Source: Cellulomonas sp. RIT-PI-Y
Lineage (GTDB): Bacteria > Actinomycetota > Actinomycetes > Actinomycetales > Cellulomonadaceae
DNA: 39,311 nt
Direction of reading: 5' to 3'
NCBI RefSeq assembly: GCF_025642745.1
Contig: NZ_JANZKP010000031.1
Coordinates: forward strand, 1 to 39,311
The translations under genes were made by a program, and so were the position numbers. Below the pieces are notes generated by a model. The model saw only the letters and a list, made by a program, of their open reading frames with translations. It searched no databases and had not been told where the DNA came from. Positions 1 through 8,032 of this stretch are shown here, piece after piece; the stretch's first letter is position 1; each line of letters starts with the position of its first letter.

Positions 1-366
1 GATCCCAGCACCGGTCCGGACCGGGCGTCCGACCCCGACGGCGGGACGTCCACCGGGCTGCTCGAGCGTACCGAGCTGAACGAGCAGGTCGAGCCGGGGG
101 ACCACGAGCGCTTCGCGCACTACGTGCGCAAGGAGAAGATCATGGAGTCCGCGATCTCCGGCACGCCGGTGATCGCGCTGTGCGGCAAGGTCTGGGTGCC
201 GGGCCGCGACCCGAAGAAGTTCCCGGTGTGCCCGGTCTGCCAGGAGATCTTCGACGGACTGCGCGAGCCGCAGGACGGGGACGACTCCGGCAAGGGCGGC
301 GGTGGCGGCCGGCGCTGGGGCTTCGGCCGCGGCAAGGGCTCCGGCGACAGCTCCGGCGGCAAGTGA
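1..366 (+). CDS. DUF3039 family protein, C-terminal part (5' end outside window)
   Basis: The frame is open from base 1 and ends at TGA 364-366, giving the last 121 residues. It contains the DUF3039 core: a conserved HERFAHYV stretch, an ALCGKVWVP segment and a CPVC motif, which with the earlier Cys looks like a small zinc-binding site. The tail is a Gly/Ser/Lys-rich low-complexity end. DUF3039 is an actinobacterial family of unknown function. The stop overlaps the GTG start of the downstream helicase (GTGA), so the two are translationally coupled and probably act together. No further function can be given. The start codon lies upstream of the window. Confidence 0.85.
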   Translation, partial: DPSTGPDRASDPDGGTSTGLLERTELNEQVEPGDHERFAHYVRKEKIMESAISGTPVIALCGKVWVPGRDPKKFPVCPVCQEIFDGLREPQDGDDSGKGGGGGRRWGFGRGKGSGDSSGGK

Positions 367-2171
367 CCCCGGACCGCGCCCCGGCCCCCAGCACCCACGC
401 CTCGACGTCCGCGGCATCGAATCTGCCGCCGGCGTTCCCCGGTCGTGCGCCCTGGGGGACCGCGGGCAAGCTGCGCGCCTGGCAGGCGGCGGCGCTGGAG
501 CAGTACCTGGAGTCCTCGCCGCAGGACTTCCTCGCGGTGGCGACCCCGGGTGCGGGCAAGACGACGTTCGCGCTGCGGATCGCCACCGAACTGCTGCAGG
601 CCCGGGTGGTCCGCCGGGTGACCGTGGTCGCACCGACCGAGCACCTCAAGCACCAATGGGCGGACGCGGCGGCCCGGGTGGGCATCACGCTGGACCCGAA
701 CTTCAAGAACGCGCAGGGCCGGCACGGTCACGGGTTCGACGGGGTGGCGCTGACCTACGCGCAGGTGGCGAGCAAGCCCGCCCTGCACGCCGCCCGGACC
801 ACGGCCGCGCCGACCCTGGTGATCCTGGACGAGGTGCACCACGGTGGTGACGCGCTGTCCTGGGGTGACGCGGTCTACGAGGCCTTCGACGGGGCGACCC
901 GGCGGCTCGCGCTGACCGGCACCCCGTTCCGCAGCGACACCTCGGCGATCCCGTTCGTGCAGTACGAGCGCGACCCGGACGGCATCCGTCGCTCCAAGGC
1001 GGACTACGTCTACGGCTACTCCGAGGCGTTGCGGGACCACGTCGTCCGGCCGGTGCTGTTCCTGACCTACTCCGGGTCGATGCGCTGGCGGACCAAGGCC
1101 GGGGACGAGATCTCCGCCCGGCTCGGCGAGCCGCTGACCAAGGACATGACCGCGCAGGCCTGGCGCACCGCACTGGACCCGAACGGCGAGTGGATCCCGT
1201 CGGTGCTGGCTGCGGCGGACCGCCGGCTGACCGAGGTGCGGCGCAGCGTGCCGGACGCCGGGGCGATGGTGATCGCCACCGACCAGACCGACGCGCGCGC
1301 CTACGCCGGGCACCTGGCCCGGATCACCGGGGTGTCGCCGACCGTGGTGCTCTCCGACGACGAGGGCGCCAGCGCCCGGATCGACGAGTTCTCCGACTCC
1401 GACTCCCGCTGGCTGGTCGCGGTCCGGATGGTCTCGGAGGGAGTCGACGTGCCACGGCTGGCGGTCGGGGTCTACGCGACCAGCGCCTCGACCCCGCTGT
1501 TCTTCGCCCAGGCGATCGGCCGGTTCGTCCGGGCGCGCAAACGGGGTGAGACCGCCTCGGTGTTCCTGCCGTCGGTGACCCCGCTGCTCACCCTCGCCAA
1601 CGCGATGGAGGTCGAGCGGGACCACGCCCTCGACCGCCCGAAGACCGCGGAGGAGGAGGGCGAGGGCTACAACCCCGAGGACAACCTGCTCGCCGCGGCC
1701 AACCGGGAGGAGAAGGGCTCGGACGCGCTCCAGGGCTCCTTCGAGGCGCTGGAGGCGCAGGCGTCCTTCGACCGGGTGCTGTTCGACGGCGGCGAGTTCG
1801 GCACCGGCGCGGACGTCGGGTCGGAGGAGGAACTGGACTTCCTCGGCCTGCCCGGTCTGCTGGATGCGGATCAGGTGACCACACTGCTCCGGCAGCGCCA
1901 GGCGGATCAGCTCAAGGGGCGCAAGAAGTCCCGTTCCCAGGAGGACGTCGCGGCCGAGCGGGCCGAGATGGACCACCGCAAGCAGGCCGAGCTACGCAAG
2001 GAGCTGGCCCAGTTGGTCGGCGCCTGGTCGCGCAAGAGCGGGCAGCCGCACGCGCAGGTGCACGCCGAACTACGGCGACGCTGCGGCGGGCCGGAGGTGC
2101 CGTTGGCCGATCCGGACCAGCTCACCAGCCGGATCGGGATGCTGCGCGGCTGGTTCGTCGGCCGCAAGTAG
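363..2171 (+). CDS. DEAD/DEAH-box (SF2) helicase
   Basis: This 602-residue protein starts at GTG 363, inside the stop of the DUF3039 gene. Superfamily 2 motifs are visible in order: a Q-like LRAWQ element near residue 37, Walker A TPGAGKTT (61-68), Walker B DEVHH (156-160), motif III TGTPF (about 185) and motif VI QAIGRFVRAR (about 383-392). The C-terminal 170 residues are charged and probably coiled-coil. Such restriction-helicase-like SF2 proteins translocate on or unwind DNA or RNA with ATP; the substrate here is not shown. The overlap with DUF3039 suggests a fixed two-gene unit. No nuclease domain is seen, so a restriction role is not supported. Confidence 0.88.
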   Translation: MTPDRAPAPSTHASTSAASNLPPAFPGRAPWGTAGKLRAWQAAALEQYLESSPQDFLAVATPGAGKTTFALRIATELLQARVVRRVTVVAPTEHLKHQWADAAARVGITLDPNFKNAQGRHGHGFDGVALTYAQVASKPALHAARTTAAPTLVILDEVHHGGDALSWGDAVYEAFDGATRRLALTGTPFRSDTSAIPFVQYERDPDGIRRSKADYVYGYSEALRDHVVRPVLFLTYSGSMRWRTKAGDEISARLGEPLTKDMTAQAWRTALDPNGEWIPSVLAAADRRLTEVRRSVPDAGAMVIATDQTDARAYAGHLARITGVSPTVVLSDDEGASARIDEFSDSDSRWLVAVRMVSEGVDVPRLAVGVYATSASTPLFFAQAIGRFVRARKRGETASVFLPSVTPLLTLANAMEVERDHALDRPKTAEEEGEGYNPEDNLLAAANREEKGSDALQGSFEALEAQASFDRVLFDGGEFGTGADVGSEEELDFLGLPGLLDADQVTTLLRQRQADQLKGRKKSRSQEDVAAERAEMDHRKQAELRKELAQLVGAWSRKSGQPHAQVHAELRRRCGGPEVPLADPDQLTSRIGMLRGWFVGRK

Positions 2172-2315
2172 AGCCCCTGCTGGTAGCAGCATCCGGCGCA
2201 TCCGCAAGCGGGCTCTCGACGTGCCGAGCGCCCGCGTCCGTGTCATCGTCGTTCCCGTTGAGAGAGGACCCGATCGAGAAGCGGTCGGGTCGGCGAATGG
2301 ACGAAGGAGGCCACC

Positions 2316-2471
2316 ATGCCCGCTTGGCTGATCCTCATCATCATCGGTGTCGTGCTGCTTGTGCTCGGAGTGGCAGTCGAGGCCGCGAAGTTCCTGCTGT
2401 ACGTCGGTATCGCGATCGTGGTCATCAGCGCGATCCTGGGCCTGCTGCGGCGTGGGAAGAACTCGGTCTGA
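2316..2471 (+). CDS. small hydrophobic membrane protein (51 aa)
   Basis: An ATG at 2316 follows an excellent Shine-Dalgarno (AAGGAGG, 2304-2310) and opens a 51-residue frame ending at TGA 2469-2471. The protein has two hydrophobic stretches (about residues 3-20 and 25-43) separated by a short EAAK segment, and a basic tail (LLRRGKNSV), so it is probably a two-segment or hairpin inner-membrane peptide. Small hydrophobic proteins of this kind are common in actinobacteria and have no assigned role. A strong terminator directly follows, so it is a monocistronic unit. Confidence 0.75.
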   Translation: MPAWLILIIIGVVLLVLGVAVEAAKFLLYVGIAIVVISAILGLLRRGKNSV

Positions 2472-2489
2472 CCGTCCTGTGACACGCCG

Positions 2490-2521
2490 GAGGGCGGCAC
2501 CCCACCCGGGGTGCCGCCCTC
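2490..2521 (+). terminator. Rho-independent-type hairpin after the 51-aa gene
   Basis: A perfect 14-bp stem (2490-2503 with 2508-2521) closes on a 4-nt loop 18 nt after the stop codon. There is no long T-run, which is usual for high-GC actinobacteria. Confidence 0.8.
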
Positions 2522-2554
2522 TCGTGCGTCCGGAGCGGGTGGCCGGACCGTGCC

Positions 2555-2650
2555 TCGAAGCCGAAGCCGGAGCCGGAGCCGGAGCCGAAGCCGAAGCGAG
2601 CCGGAGCCGGTGATCGGACCGTGCGACCTGACTGACCGTGCGACCTGACC
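2555..2650. repeat. hexamer-like GCCGRA repeats and a 17-bp tandem repeat
   Basis: Positions 2555-2610 hold about nine imperfect GAAGCC/GGAGCC hexamers. They are followed by a 17-bp unit beginning GACCGTGCGACCTGAC at 2617-2633 and again at 2634-2650 (last base differs). The block sits between the terminator and the 3' end of pncB and carries no plausible gene. Confidence 0.7.
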
Positions 2651-2659
2651 GTGCGGTCG

Positions 2660-3982
2660 TCAGACCGTCAGCGTGACCGTCGGCAGCGCCGCCTCGTCCG
2701 CGGACAGCCGTCGCGCGCCCCGGGGCAGCTCGTCCCGGGAGGCCGCGTGCCGGGCGGCGGCCCGTCGCACCCCGTCGGCGCCGGTGAAGCCGGGCACGAC
2801 GGCACCCTCGATCACCAGGGGCACCACCAGCGCGCGCAGATCCGCCGACTCCGGCGCCCAGGTCCGCACCGCGTCGTCATCGCCACTGACCACGACCTCG
2901 GCCACCGCGCGGCCGGCGTCGTCGATCTGCCGGGCCGCGACCTTGCGACCGCCGGTGGAGGCCTTGGCGGTGGAGTTCTTGGCCACCGGCTCCAGTCGGC
3001 CGGAGCGGCCCTCGCGGGCGACCAGCTTGTAGACCATGCCGCAGGTGGGCGCCCCGGAACCGGTCACCAGGGAGGTGCCGACGCCGTAGGAGTCCACCGG
3101 TGCGACGGCCAGCGCGGCGATCGCGTACTCGTCCAGGTCGGAGGTGACGGTGATCCGGGTGCCGGTGTTGCCGAGCGCGTCCAGCTGGCCGCGCACCTCC
3201 TGCGCCAGCACGCCGAGGTCGCCGGAGTCGAGTCGGACCGCTCCGAGCTCCGGTCCGGCGGTCGCCACCGCGCGCTCCACCCCCCGGCGCACGTCGTAGG
3301 TGTCGACCAGCAGCGTGGTGCCGGGTCCGGAGGCGGCGACCTGGGCGGCGAAGGCCTGCTCCTCGTCGTCGTGCAGCAGGGTGAAGGCGTGCGCCGCGGT
3401 GCCGATGGTCGGCAGGCCGTACCGGCGGCCGGCCTCCAGGTTGGACGTCCCGGCGAACCCGGCGACCGCGGCGGCCCGGGCGGCGGCGACCGCGGCCTGC
3501 TCGTGCGCGCGGCGCGCGCCCATCTCCAGACAGGGGCGACCGATCGCGGCGCTGGTCATCCGGGACGCGGCCGAGGCGATCGCGGAGTCGTAGTTCAGGA
3601 TGGACAGCACGACGGTCTCCAGCAGGACCGCCTCGGCGAAGCTGCCCTCGACCGTGAGCACCGGCGAGGCGGGGAAGAACATCTCGCCCTCCGCGTAGCC
3701 GCTGATCGAGCCGGTGAACCGGTAGTCGGCCAGCCACTGCACGGTGCGGTCGTCCACCACGCCCTGCGCGGCCAGCCACTCCAGCTCGTCCGGCCCGAAC
3801 CGGAAGTCGGCCAGCGCCTCCAGCACCCGCCCGGTCCCGGCCAGCACTCCGTAGCGCCGCCCCGCGGGCAGTCGCCGGGTGAACACCTCGAACACGCAGC
3901 GCCGGTCGGCGGTGCCGTCGGCCAGTGCCGCCTGGAGCATGGTCAGCTCGTACCGGTCGGTGAGCAGGGCAGTCGACGTCAT
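2660..3982 (-). CDS. pncB: nicotinate phosphoribosyltransferase
   Basis: This 440-residue enzyme converts nicotinate, PRPP and ATP to nicotinate mononucleotide in NAD salvage (Preiss-Handler pathway). Family hallmarks include an N-terminal [11 protein letters not shown], the SGDLG phosphate-binding loop in the middle, and the GVGTSLVTG segment toward the C-terminus. Length is normal. The start chosen (ATG at 3982) lies 6 nt after a minus-strand -10 box TACGGT (3994-3989), consistent with a leaderless transcript. It is divergent from clpS, the same neighbour pair as pncB1/clpS in mycobacteria. The frame stays open upstream into clpS, but that extension is antisense to a real gene and was discarded. 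Confidence 0.95.
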   Translation of the reverse strand: MTSTALLTDRYELTMLQAALADGTADRRCVFEVFTRRLPAGRRYGVLAGTGRVLEALADFRFGPDELEWLAAQGVVDDRTVQWLADYRFTGSISGYAEGEMFFPASPVLTVEGSFAEAVLLETVVLSILNYDSAIASAASRMTSAAIGRPCLEMGARRAHEQAAVAAARAAAVAGFAGTSNLEAGRRYGLPTIGTAAHAFTLLHDDEEQAFAAQVAASGPGTTLLVDTYDVRRGVERAVATAGPELGAVRLDSGDLGVLAQEVRGQLDALGNTGTRITVTSDLDEYAIAALAVAPVDSYGVGTSLVTGSGAPTCGMVYKLVAREGRSGRLEPVAKNSTAKASTGGRKVAARQIDDAGRAVAEVVVSGDDDAVRTWAPESADLRALVVPLVIEGAVVPGFTGADGVRRAAARHAASRDELPRGARRLSADEAALPTVTLTV

Positions 3983-3988
3983 GCGGAC

Positions 3989-3994
3989 ACCGTA
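3989..3994 (-). promoter_or_regulatory. -10 box of pncB (leaderless)
   Basis: TACGGT on the minus strand ends 6 nt before the ATG at 3982. No Shine-Dalgarno is present, so transcription probably begins at or next to the start codon. Confidence 0.5.
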
Positions 3995-4002
3995 AGCGCA
4001 CC

Positions 4003-4008
4003 TAGCAT
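4003..4008 (+). promoter_or_regulatory. -10 box of clpS (leaderless)
   Basis: TAGCAT ends exactly 7 nt before GTG 4016. The only upstream in-frame ATG (4007) lies inside this box, so GTG is the more likely start. Confidence 0.5.
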
Positions 4009-4015
4009 GGACGTC

Positions 4016-4312
4016 GTGTCTGTCGAGCTGGCCCCGGAGGAGCTGACCCGGGCGGAGTCCGCGCTGGACGACGTCTGGGTCACGATCGTCTGGAACGACC
4101 CGGTGAACCTGATGTCCTACGTCACCTACGTCTTCCGCAGCTACTTCGGCTACTCCGAGGAGAAGGCCACCACGCTGATGCTGGAGGTGCACGAGCAGGG
4201 CCGCTCGGCGGTGAGCTCGGGCAACCGGGAGAAGATGGAGATCGACGTGCAGGCCATGCACTCCTTCGGTCTGTGGGCGACCCTGCAGCGCAGCGGCGCG
4301 GGAGCCGACTGA
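4016..4312 (+). CDS. clpS: ATP-dependent Clp protease adaptor ClpS
   Basis: The 98-residue product is the N-degron recognin that delivers substrates with bulky hydrophobic N-termini to ClpA/ClpC-ClpP. The signature [16 protein letters not shown] (N-degron pocket) and the HEQGRS segment are clear. GTG 4016 is preferred over ATG 4007 because a TAGCAT -10 box ends 7 nt before the GTG and overlaps the ATG; either start leaves the fold intact. The stop overlaps the ATG of the DUF2017 gene by one base. Gene order clpS-DUF2017-murI is conserved in actinobacteria. Confidence 0.94.
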   Translation: MSVELAPEELTRAESALDDVWVTIVWNDPVNLMSYVTYVFRSYFGYSEEKATTLMLEVHEQGRSAVSSGNREKMEIDVQAMHSFGLWATLQRSGAGAD

Positions 4313-4893
4313 TGCGGGGCTTCCGGATCGACGGCGACCACCTGGTCACCGAGGTGGACCCCGAGGAGCGCGAGGTCGTCGCCTCGGTGGTCGCGGACGT
4401 GGCCGAGCTGCTCGGTGCCGGGCGGCTGGAGGAGCGCACCGAGGACGGAGAAGCCGAGCCGGTCGGCTTCCGGCTGCGGCTCGATCCGATCCCCGCGCCG
4501 GACGACCCCGCGGTGCACCGCCTGCTGCCGGACGCCTCCCGGGACGACGCCGCGCTGACGGCGGAGTTCCGCCGGCTGACCGAGGACGACCTGCGCCAGG
4601 AGAAGATCGAACGGCTGGCGGCCCTGTACCGGCTGCTGGCGTCCGAGGGCCCGATCCGGGTGCGGCGCGAGGAGGCGCACCGACTGGCCGCGACCCTGAC
4701 CGATCTCCGGTTGGTGCTGGGCGAACGGCTGGGCATCGTCGACGAGGAGTCGAGCGAGGCGCTGGAGGACGAGCTGGTCGGTGGGGACGGTGAACCGGCC
4801 CGGCAGTACCTGGGGTCGATCTTCCTGGCGCTGGGCTGGTGGCAGGAGACGCTGATGGCCTGCCTGCTCGCGGGACTACCCTCGGAGTCGTGA
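4312..4893 (+). CDS. DUF2017 family protein
   Basis: This 193-residue, acidic, cytoplasmic protein belongs to DUF2017, which in actinobacteria almost always follows clpS. It begins with MRGFRIDGD and has a predicted all-alpha C-terminal half containing [20 protein letters not shown]. No catalytic motif is visible. The ATG shares a base with the clpS stop, and its own stop overlaps the murI GTG start, so all three genes are coupled. A link to ClpS-dependent proteolysis is inferred from gene order only. Confidence 0.88.
   Translation: MRGFRIDGDHLVTEVDPEEREVVASVVADVAELLGAGRLEERTEDGEAEPVGFRLRLDPIPAPDDPAVHRLLPDASRDDAALTAEFRRLTEDDLRQEKIERLAALYRLLASEGPIRVRREEAHRLAATLTDLRLVLGERLGIVDEESSEALEDELVGGDGEPARQYLGSIFLALGWWQETLMACLLAGLPSES
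4877..4882 (+). promoter_or_regulatory. internal -10 box for murI
   Basis: TACCCT lies inside the last codons of the DUF2017 gene and ends 7 nt before the murI GTG at 4890, the spacing seen at other leaderless starts here. murI may therefore have its own transcript besides read-through from clpS. Confidence 0.4.
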
Positions 4894-5711
4894 ACAACGC
4901 TCCGATCGGCATCTTCGACTCCGGGGTCGGTGGTCTCACCAACGCCCGCGCCATCCTGGACCAGATGCCCCAGGAGTCCGTCCTCTACATCGGGGACACC
5001 CTGAACTCGCCCTACGGACCCAAGCCGCTGGCCGCGGTCCGGGCGCACGCCCTCGAGGTGATGGACGACCTGGTGGATGCCGGGGTCAAGATGCTGGTGA
5101 TCGCGTGCAACTCCGCGTCGTCGGCGGTGCTGCGGGACGCCCGGGAGCGGTACACGCTGCGGCGCGGCCTGCCGGTGGTCGAGGTGATCCTGCCCGCCGC
5201 CCGGCGTGCGGTCGCCGCCACCCGGAACGGCCGGATCGGCGTGATCGCCACCAGGACGACCGTGGAGTCCCGGTCCTACGACGACGCCTTCGCGGTGGCA
5301 CCGGGGATCGAGCTGACCACGCGGGCCTGCCCCCGGTTCGTGGAGTTCGTCGAGGCCGGGATCACCTCCGGGCCGGAGCTGCTCAGCGTCGCCGACGACT
5401 ATCTGCGGCCGGTGAAGGAGGCCGGGGTGGACACCCTGGTGCTGGGCTGCACGCACTACCCGCTGCTCACCGGCGTGATCTCGTACGTGATGGGCGAGGG
5501 CGTGACCCTGGTGTCGTCGGCCGAGGAGACGGCCAAGGACGTCTACCGGACCCTGGTGGCGCACGACCTGGAGCGCGACCCGGCGGCCGGCCCGCCGCAG
5601 CACCGCTTCCTGGCGACCGGTGATCCGGAGCCGTTCCAGCGGCTGGCCCGGCGGTTCCTCGGACCGGAGGTCAGCGCGGTCGAGCCCCGGGACGCCCTCC
5701 GCCTCGCGTGA
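4890..5711 (+). CDS. murI: glutamate racemase
   Basis: The 273-residue cytoplasmic enzyme interconverts L- and D-glutamate to supply peptidoglycan synthesis. The N-terminal [10 protein letters not shown] (Asp10), first catalytic Cys73 in IACNSASS and second catalytic Cys187 in GCTHYPLL are all present. GTG 4890 overlaps the DUF2017 stop (GTGA). The frame is open further upstream, but that extension is antisense/overlapping sequence without similarity to the family. The stop is followed by a 120-nt gap before the next gene. Confidence 0.96.
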   Translation: MNNAPIGIFDSGVGGLTNARAILDQMPQESVLYIGDTLNSPYGPKPLAAVRAHALEVMDDLVDAGVKMLVIACNSASSAVLRDARERYTLRRGLPVVEVILPAARRAVAATRNGRIGVIATRTTVESRSYDDAFAVAPGIELTTRACPRFVEFVEAGITSGPELLSVADDYLRPVKEAGVDTLVLGCTHYPLLTGVISYVMGEGVTLVSSAEETAKDVYRTLVAHDLERDPAAGPPQHRFLATGDPEPFQRLARRFLGPEVSAVEPRDALRLA

Positions 5712-5796
5712 GCGAGCGTGACCAGCGCCACGCGTGATCTGGGTCCTCCGACCGACCACGGAACCCTCCCGCACGGCATCATGGCGCGGTAACAGG

Positions 5797-5816
5797 GCCG
5801 CCCGACGCCGGGCGGC
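5797..5816 (+). promoter_or_regulatory. short hairpin in the leader of the MBL gene
   Basis: An 8-bp GC-rich stem (5797-5804 with 5809-5816) lies just before the Shine-Dalgarno of the downstream gene. It could end murI transcripts or shape the leader; there is no T-run and the evidence is weak. Confidence 0.3.
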
Positions 5817-5832
5817 TGGGGGAGGCACGGAG

Positions 5833-6627
5833 ATGAGGCTCGTCGTCGTCGGGTGCGCGGGGTCGTTCCCGAGCCCGGAATCGGCCGCGTCCAGTTACCT
5901 GCTGCAGGCCGAGGACGCCGACGGCCGGACCTGGAACCTGCTGATGGACCTGGGCAACGGTGCGCTCGGGCCGCTGCAGACCCACCTCGACCCCAGTTGC
6001 CTGGACGCGGTCGCGATCAGCCACACCCATGCCGACCACGTGGCCGACATCCCGGTGCTCGGCGTCATGCTGCGCTACGCCCCGACCGGCTGCCCCCGCA
6101 CCCAGCCGCTGCCGATGTACGGCCCGGACGGCCTGGCGGAGCGGCTGTCCCAGCTGACCGGCCACGACCCGGCCACCGACACCGGCGGGCAGGTGGCCCT
6201 CGGCACCTGGCGGGAGGGCGAACCGGTGACCGTCGGGCCGTTCACCATCGAGCCGATCGCGGTCGAGCACCCCGTCCCGGCGTTCGGGCTGCGGGTCACC
6301 GGACCGTCGTCGGTGCGGCCGGGGGAGAGCGTGACGCTGTCCTACACCGGCGACACCGACGAGTGCCCCGGCCTGGACCGGCTGGCCGCGGACGCCGATC
6401 TGCTGCTGTGCGAGGCGGCCTACCTGGAGGGCACCCCGCACACCCCGCGCGGGATCCACCTGACCGGTGCCCGGGCCGGCCGCGCCGCCGTCCGGGGACG
6501 CAGCCGATCGCTGGTGCTGACCCACCTGGTGGCCTGGAACGACCCGGCCGCGACGCTGGCCGAGGCGGTGGCGGAGTACGACGGGCCGGTGCAGGTCGCC
6601 CGCCCCGGACTGACCGTGGAGCTCTGA
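5833..6627 (+). CDS. metallo-beta-lactamase-fold hydrolase, probable cyclic-nucleotide phosphodiesterase (Rv1339-like)
   Basis: The 264-residue protein has the MBL metal site HTHADH (His64, His66, Asp68, His69), the downstream YTGDTD aspartate and the LTHL histidine, in the RNase Z/phosphodiesterase arrangement. The start ATG follows a GGGGAGG ribosome site. Its position between murI and rph-rdgB matches mycobacterial Rv1339, reported as an atypical class II phosphodiesterase that lowers cAMP. That activity is therefore the best guess, by synteny and fold rather than by any diagnostic residue. An alternative is another phosphodiester hydrolase. Confidence 0.88.
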   Translation: MRLVVVGCAGSFPSPESAASSYLLQAEDADGRTWNLLMDLGNGALGPLQTHLDPSCLDAVAISHTHADHVADIPVLGVMLRYAPTGCPRTQPLPMYGPDGLAERLSQLTGHDPATDTGGQVALGTWREGEPVTVGPFTIEPIAVEHPVPAFGLRVTGPSSVRPGESVTLSYTGDTDECPGLDRLAADADLLLCEAAYLEGTPHTPRGIHLTGARAGRAAVRGRSRSLVLTHLVAWNDPAATLAEAVAEYDGPVQVARPGLTVEL

Positions 6628-6638
6628 GAGCGGACGGT

Positions 6639-6644
6639 TAGGGT
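6639..6644 (+). promoter_or_regulatory. -10 box of rph (leaderless)
   Basis: TAGGGT ends 6 nt before the rph ATG at 6651, with no Shine-Dalgarno between. Confidence 0.45.
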
Positions 6645-6650
6645 GCCGGT

Positions 6651-7418
6651 ATGACCGACACCCCTCGCCCCGACGGGCGCGCCCTCGACCAGCTGCGTCC
6701 GATCAGCATCACCCGCCACTACCTGGACGCCGGCGAGGGCAGCGTGCTGGTCGAGTTCGGCGGCACCAAGGTGCTGTGCGTCGCCTCCTTCACCGAGGGC
6801 GTGCCGCGCTGGCGCAAGGGGTCCGGCCAGGGCTGGGTGACCGCGGAGTACGCCATGCTGCCCCGGTCCACCACCACCCGTTCCGACCGGGAGTCGGTGC
6901 GCGGCAAGGTCGGCGGACGCACCCACGAGATCTCCCGGCTGATCGGCCGCTCGCTACGGGCGATCATCGACGTCTCCGCGCTCGGTGAGAACACCCTGGT
7001 GCTGGACTGCGACGTGCTGCAGGCCGACGGCGGCACCCGGACCGCCTCGGTGACCGGGGCCTACGTCGCCTTGGCGGACGCGGTGGCCTGGGGGATCGAG
7101 CGCGGCGCGATCGACGCGAAGAAGACCGTGCTGACCGACTCGGTGGCCGCGGTGAGCGTCGGCATCGTCGACGGCCGTCCGGTGCTGGACCTGCCCTACG
7201 TCGAGGACGTCCGGGCCGAGACCGACATGAACGTGGTCGTCACCGGCTCCGGGGACTTCGTCGAGGTGCAGGGCACCGCCGAGGCCGCGCCGTTCAAGCG
7301 CTCCGAGCTGGACCAGCTGCTGGACCTGGCGCTCGGCGGGACCCGGGAACTGGCCCGCGTGCAGGCCGAGGCGTTGGCCACCCCGGGCCGGGTCACCGTG
7401 CGCGGCGGTGCCGCATGA
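6651..7418 (+). CDS. rph: ribonuclease PH
   Basis: The 255-residue phosphorolytic 3'-5' exoribonuclease trims tRNA precursors using inorganic phosphate. Typical stretches are the N-terminal [13 protein letters not shown], the MLPRSTTTR element, the [16 protein letters not shown] substrate-binding region and [20 protein letters not shown]. Length is normal. It has its own leaderless -10 box, and its stop overlaps the rdgB start (ATGA), so the two are co-translated. Confidence 0.97.
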   Translation: MTDTPRPDGRALDQLRPISITRHYLDAGEGSVLVEFGGTKVLCVASFTEGVPRWRKGSGQGWVTAEYAMLPRSTTTRSDRESVRGKVGGRTHEISRLIGRSLRAIIDVSALGENTLVLDCDVLQADGGTRTASVTGAYVALADAVAWGIERGAIDAKKTVLTDSVAAVSVGIVDGRPVLDLPYVEDVRAETDMNVVVTGSGDFVEVQGTAEAAPFKRSELDQLLDLALGGTRELARVQAEALATPGRVTVRGGAA

Positions 7419-8032
7419 CCGAGCCGCGGCTGGTGCTCGCCACCCACAACGCACACAAGCTGGCGGAGCTGCGGGCGATCCTGATCCCCGCGCTGCCCGA
7501 CCTGGACCCGGCGTCCGTGGTGAGCGCGCGGGACGTCGGCGCCCCGGAGCCGGTGGAGGACGGCGTCACCTTCGCGGAGAACGCGTTGATCAAGGCGCGG
7601 GCGCTCGCGGCCTTCACCGGGCTGCCCGCGGTGGCCGACGACTCCGGCCTGTCGGTGGACGTGCTGGGCGGGGCGCCCGGCATCTTCTCCGCGCGTTGGT
7701 CCGGCCGGCACGGCGACGACCTGGCGAACCTGAACCTGCTGCTGGCCCAGCTCGGCGACATCGCGGACGAGCACCGGGCGGCGCGTTTCACCTGTGCGGC
7801 CGCGCTGGTCACCCCGGACGGTGCCGAGCACGTCGAGCTCGGGTCCCTGGAGGGCCGGCTGGCGCACGCCCCGCGTGGCGAGCACGGCTTCGGCTACGAC
7901 CCGATCCTGATCGTCGAGGGCGGGGACCTGACCGCCGCGGAGCTGCCCCCGGAGCGGAAGAACGCCATCTCGCACCGCGGGCGCGCCTTCCGCGCCCTGG
8001 CGCCGTCGGTGGTCCGGGTCCTGCGTGCCTGA
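7415..8032 (+). CDS. rdgB: XTP/dITP pyrophosphatase (RdgB/HAM1)
   Basis: This 205-residue enzyme hydrolyses non-canonical purine triphosphates (ITP, XTP and their deoxy forms) to monophosphates, keeping them out of nucleic acids. The N-terminal ATHNAHK nucleotide loop, the [20 protein letters not shown] core and the terminal SHRGRA motif are intact. It overlaps rph by 4 nt upstream and the ABC-F gene by 8 nt downstream, so it is mid-operon. Confidence 0.96.
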   Translation: MTEPRLVLATHNAHKLAELRAILIPALPDLDPASVVSARDVGAPEPVEDGVTFAENALIKARALAAFTGLPAVADDSGLSVDVLGGAPGIFSARWSGRHGDDLANLNLLLAQLGDIADEHRAARFTCAAALVTPDGAEHVELGSLEGRLAHAPRGEHGFGYDPILIVEGGDLTAAELPPERKNAISHRGRAFRALAPSVVRVLRA

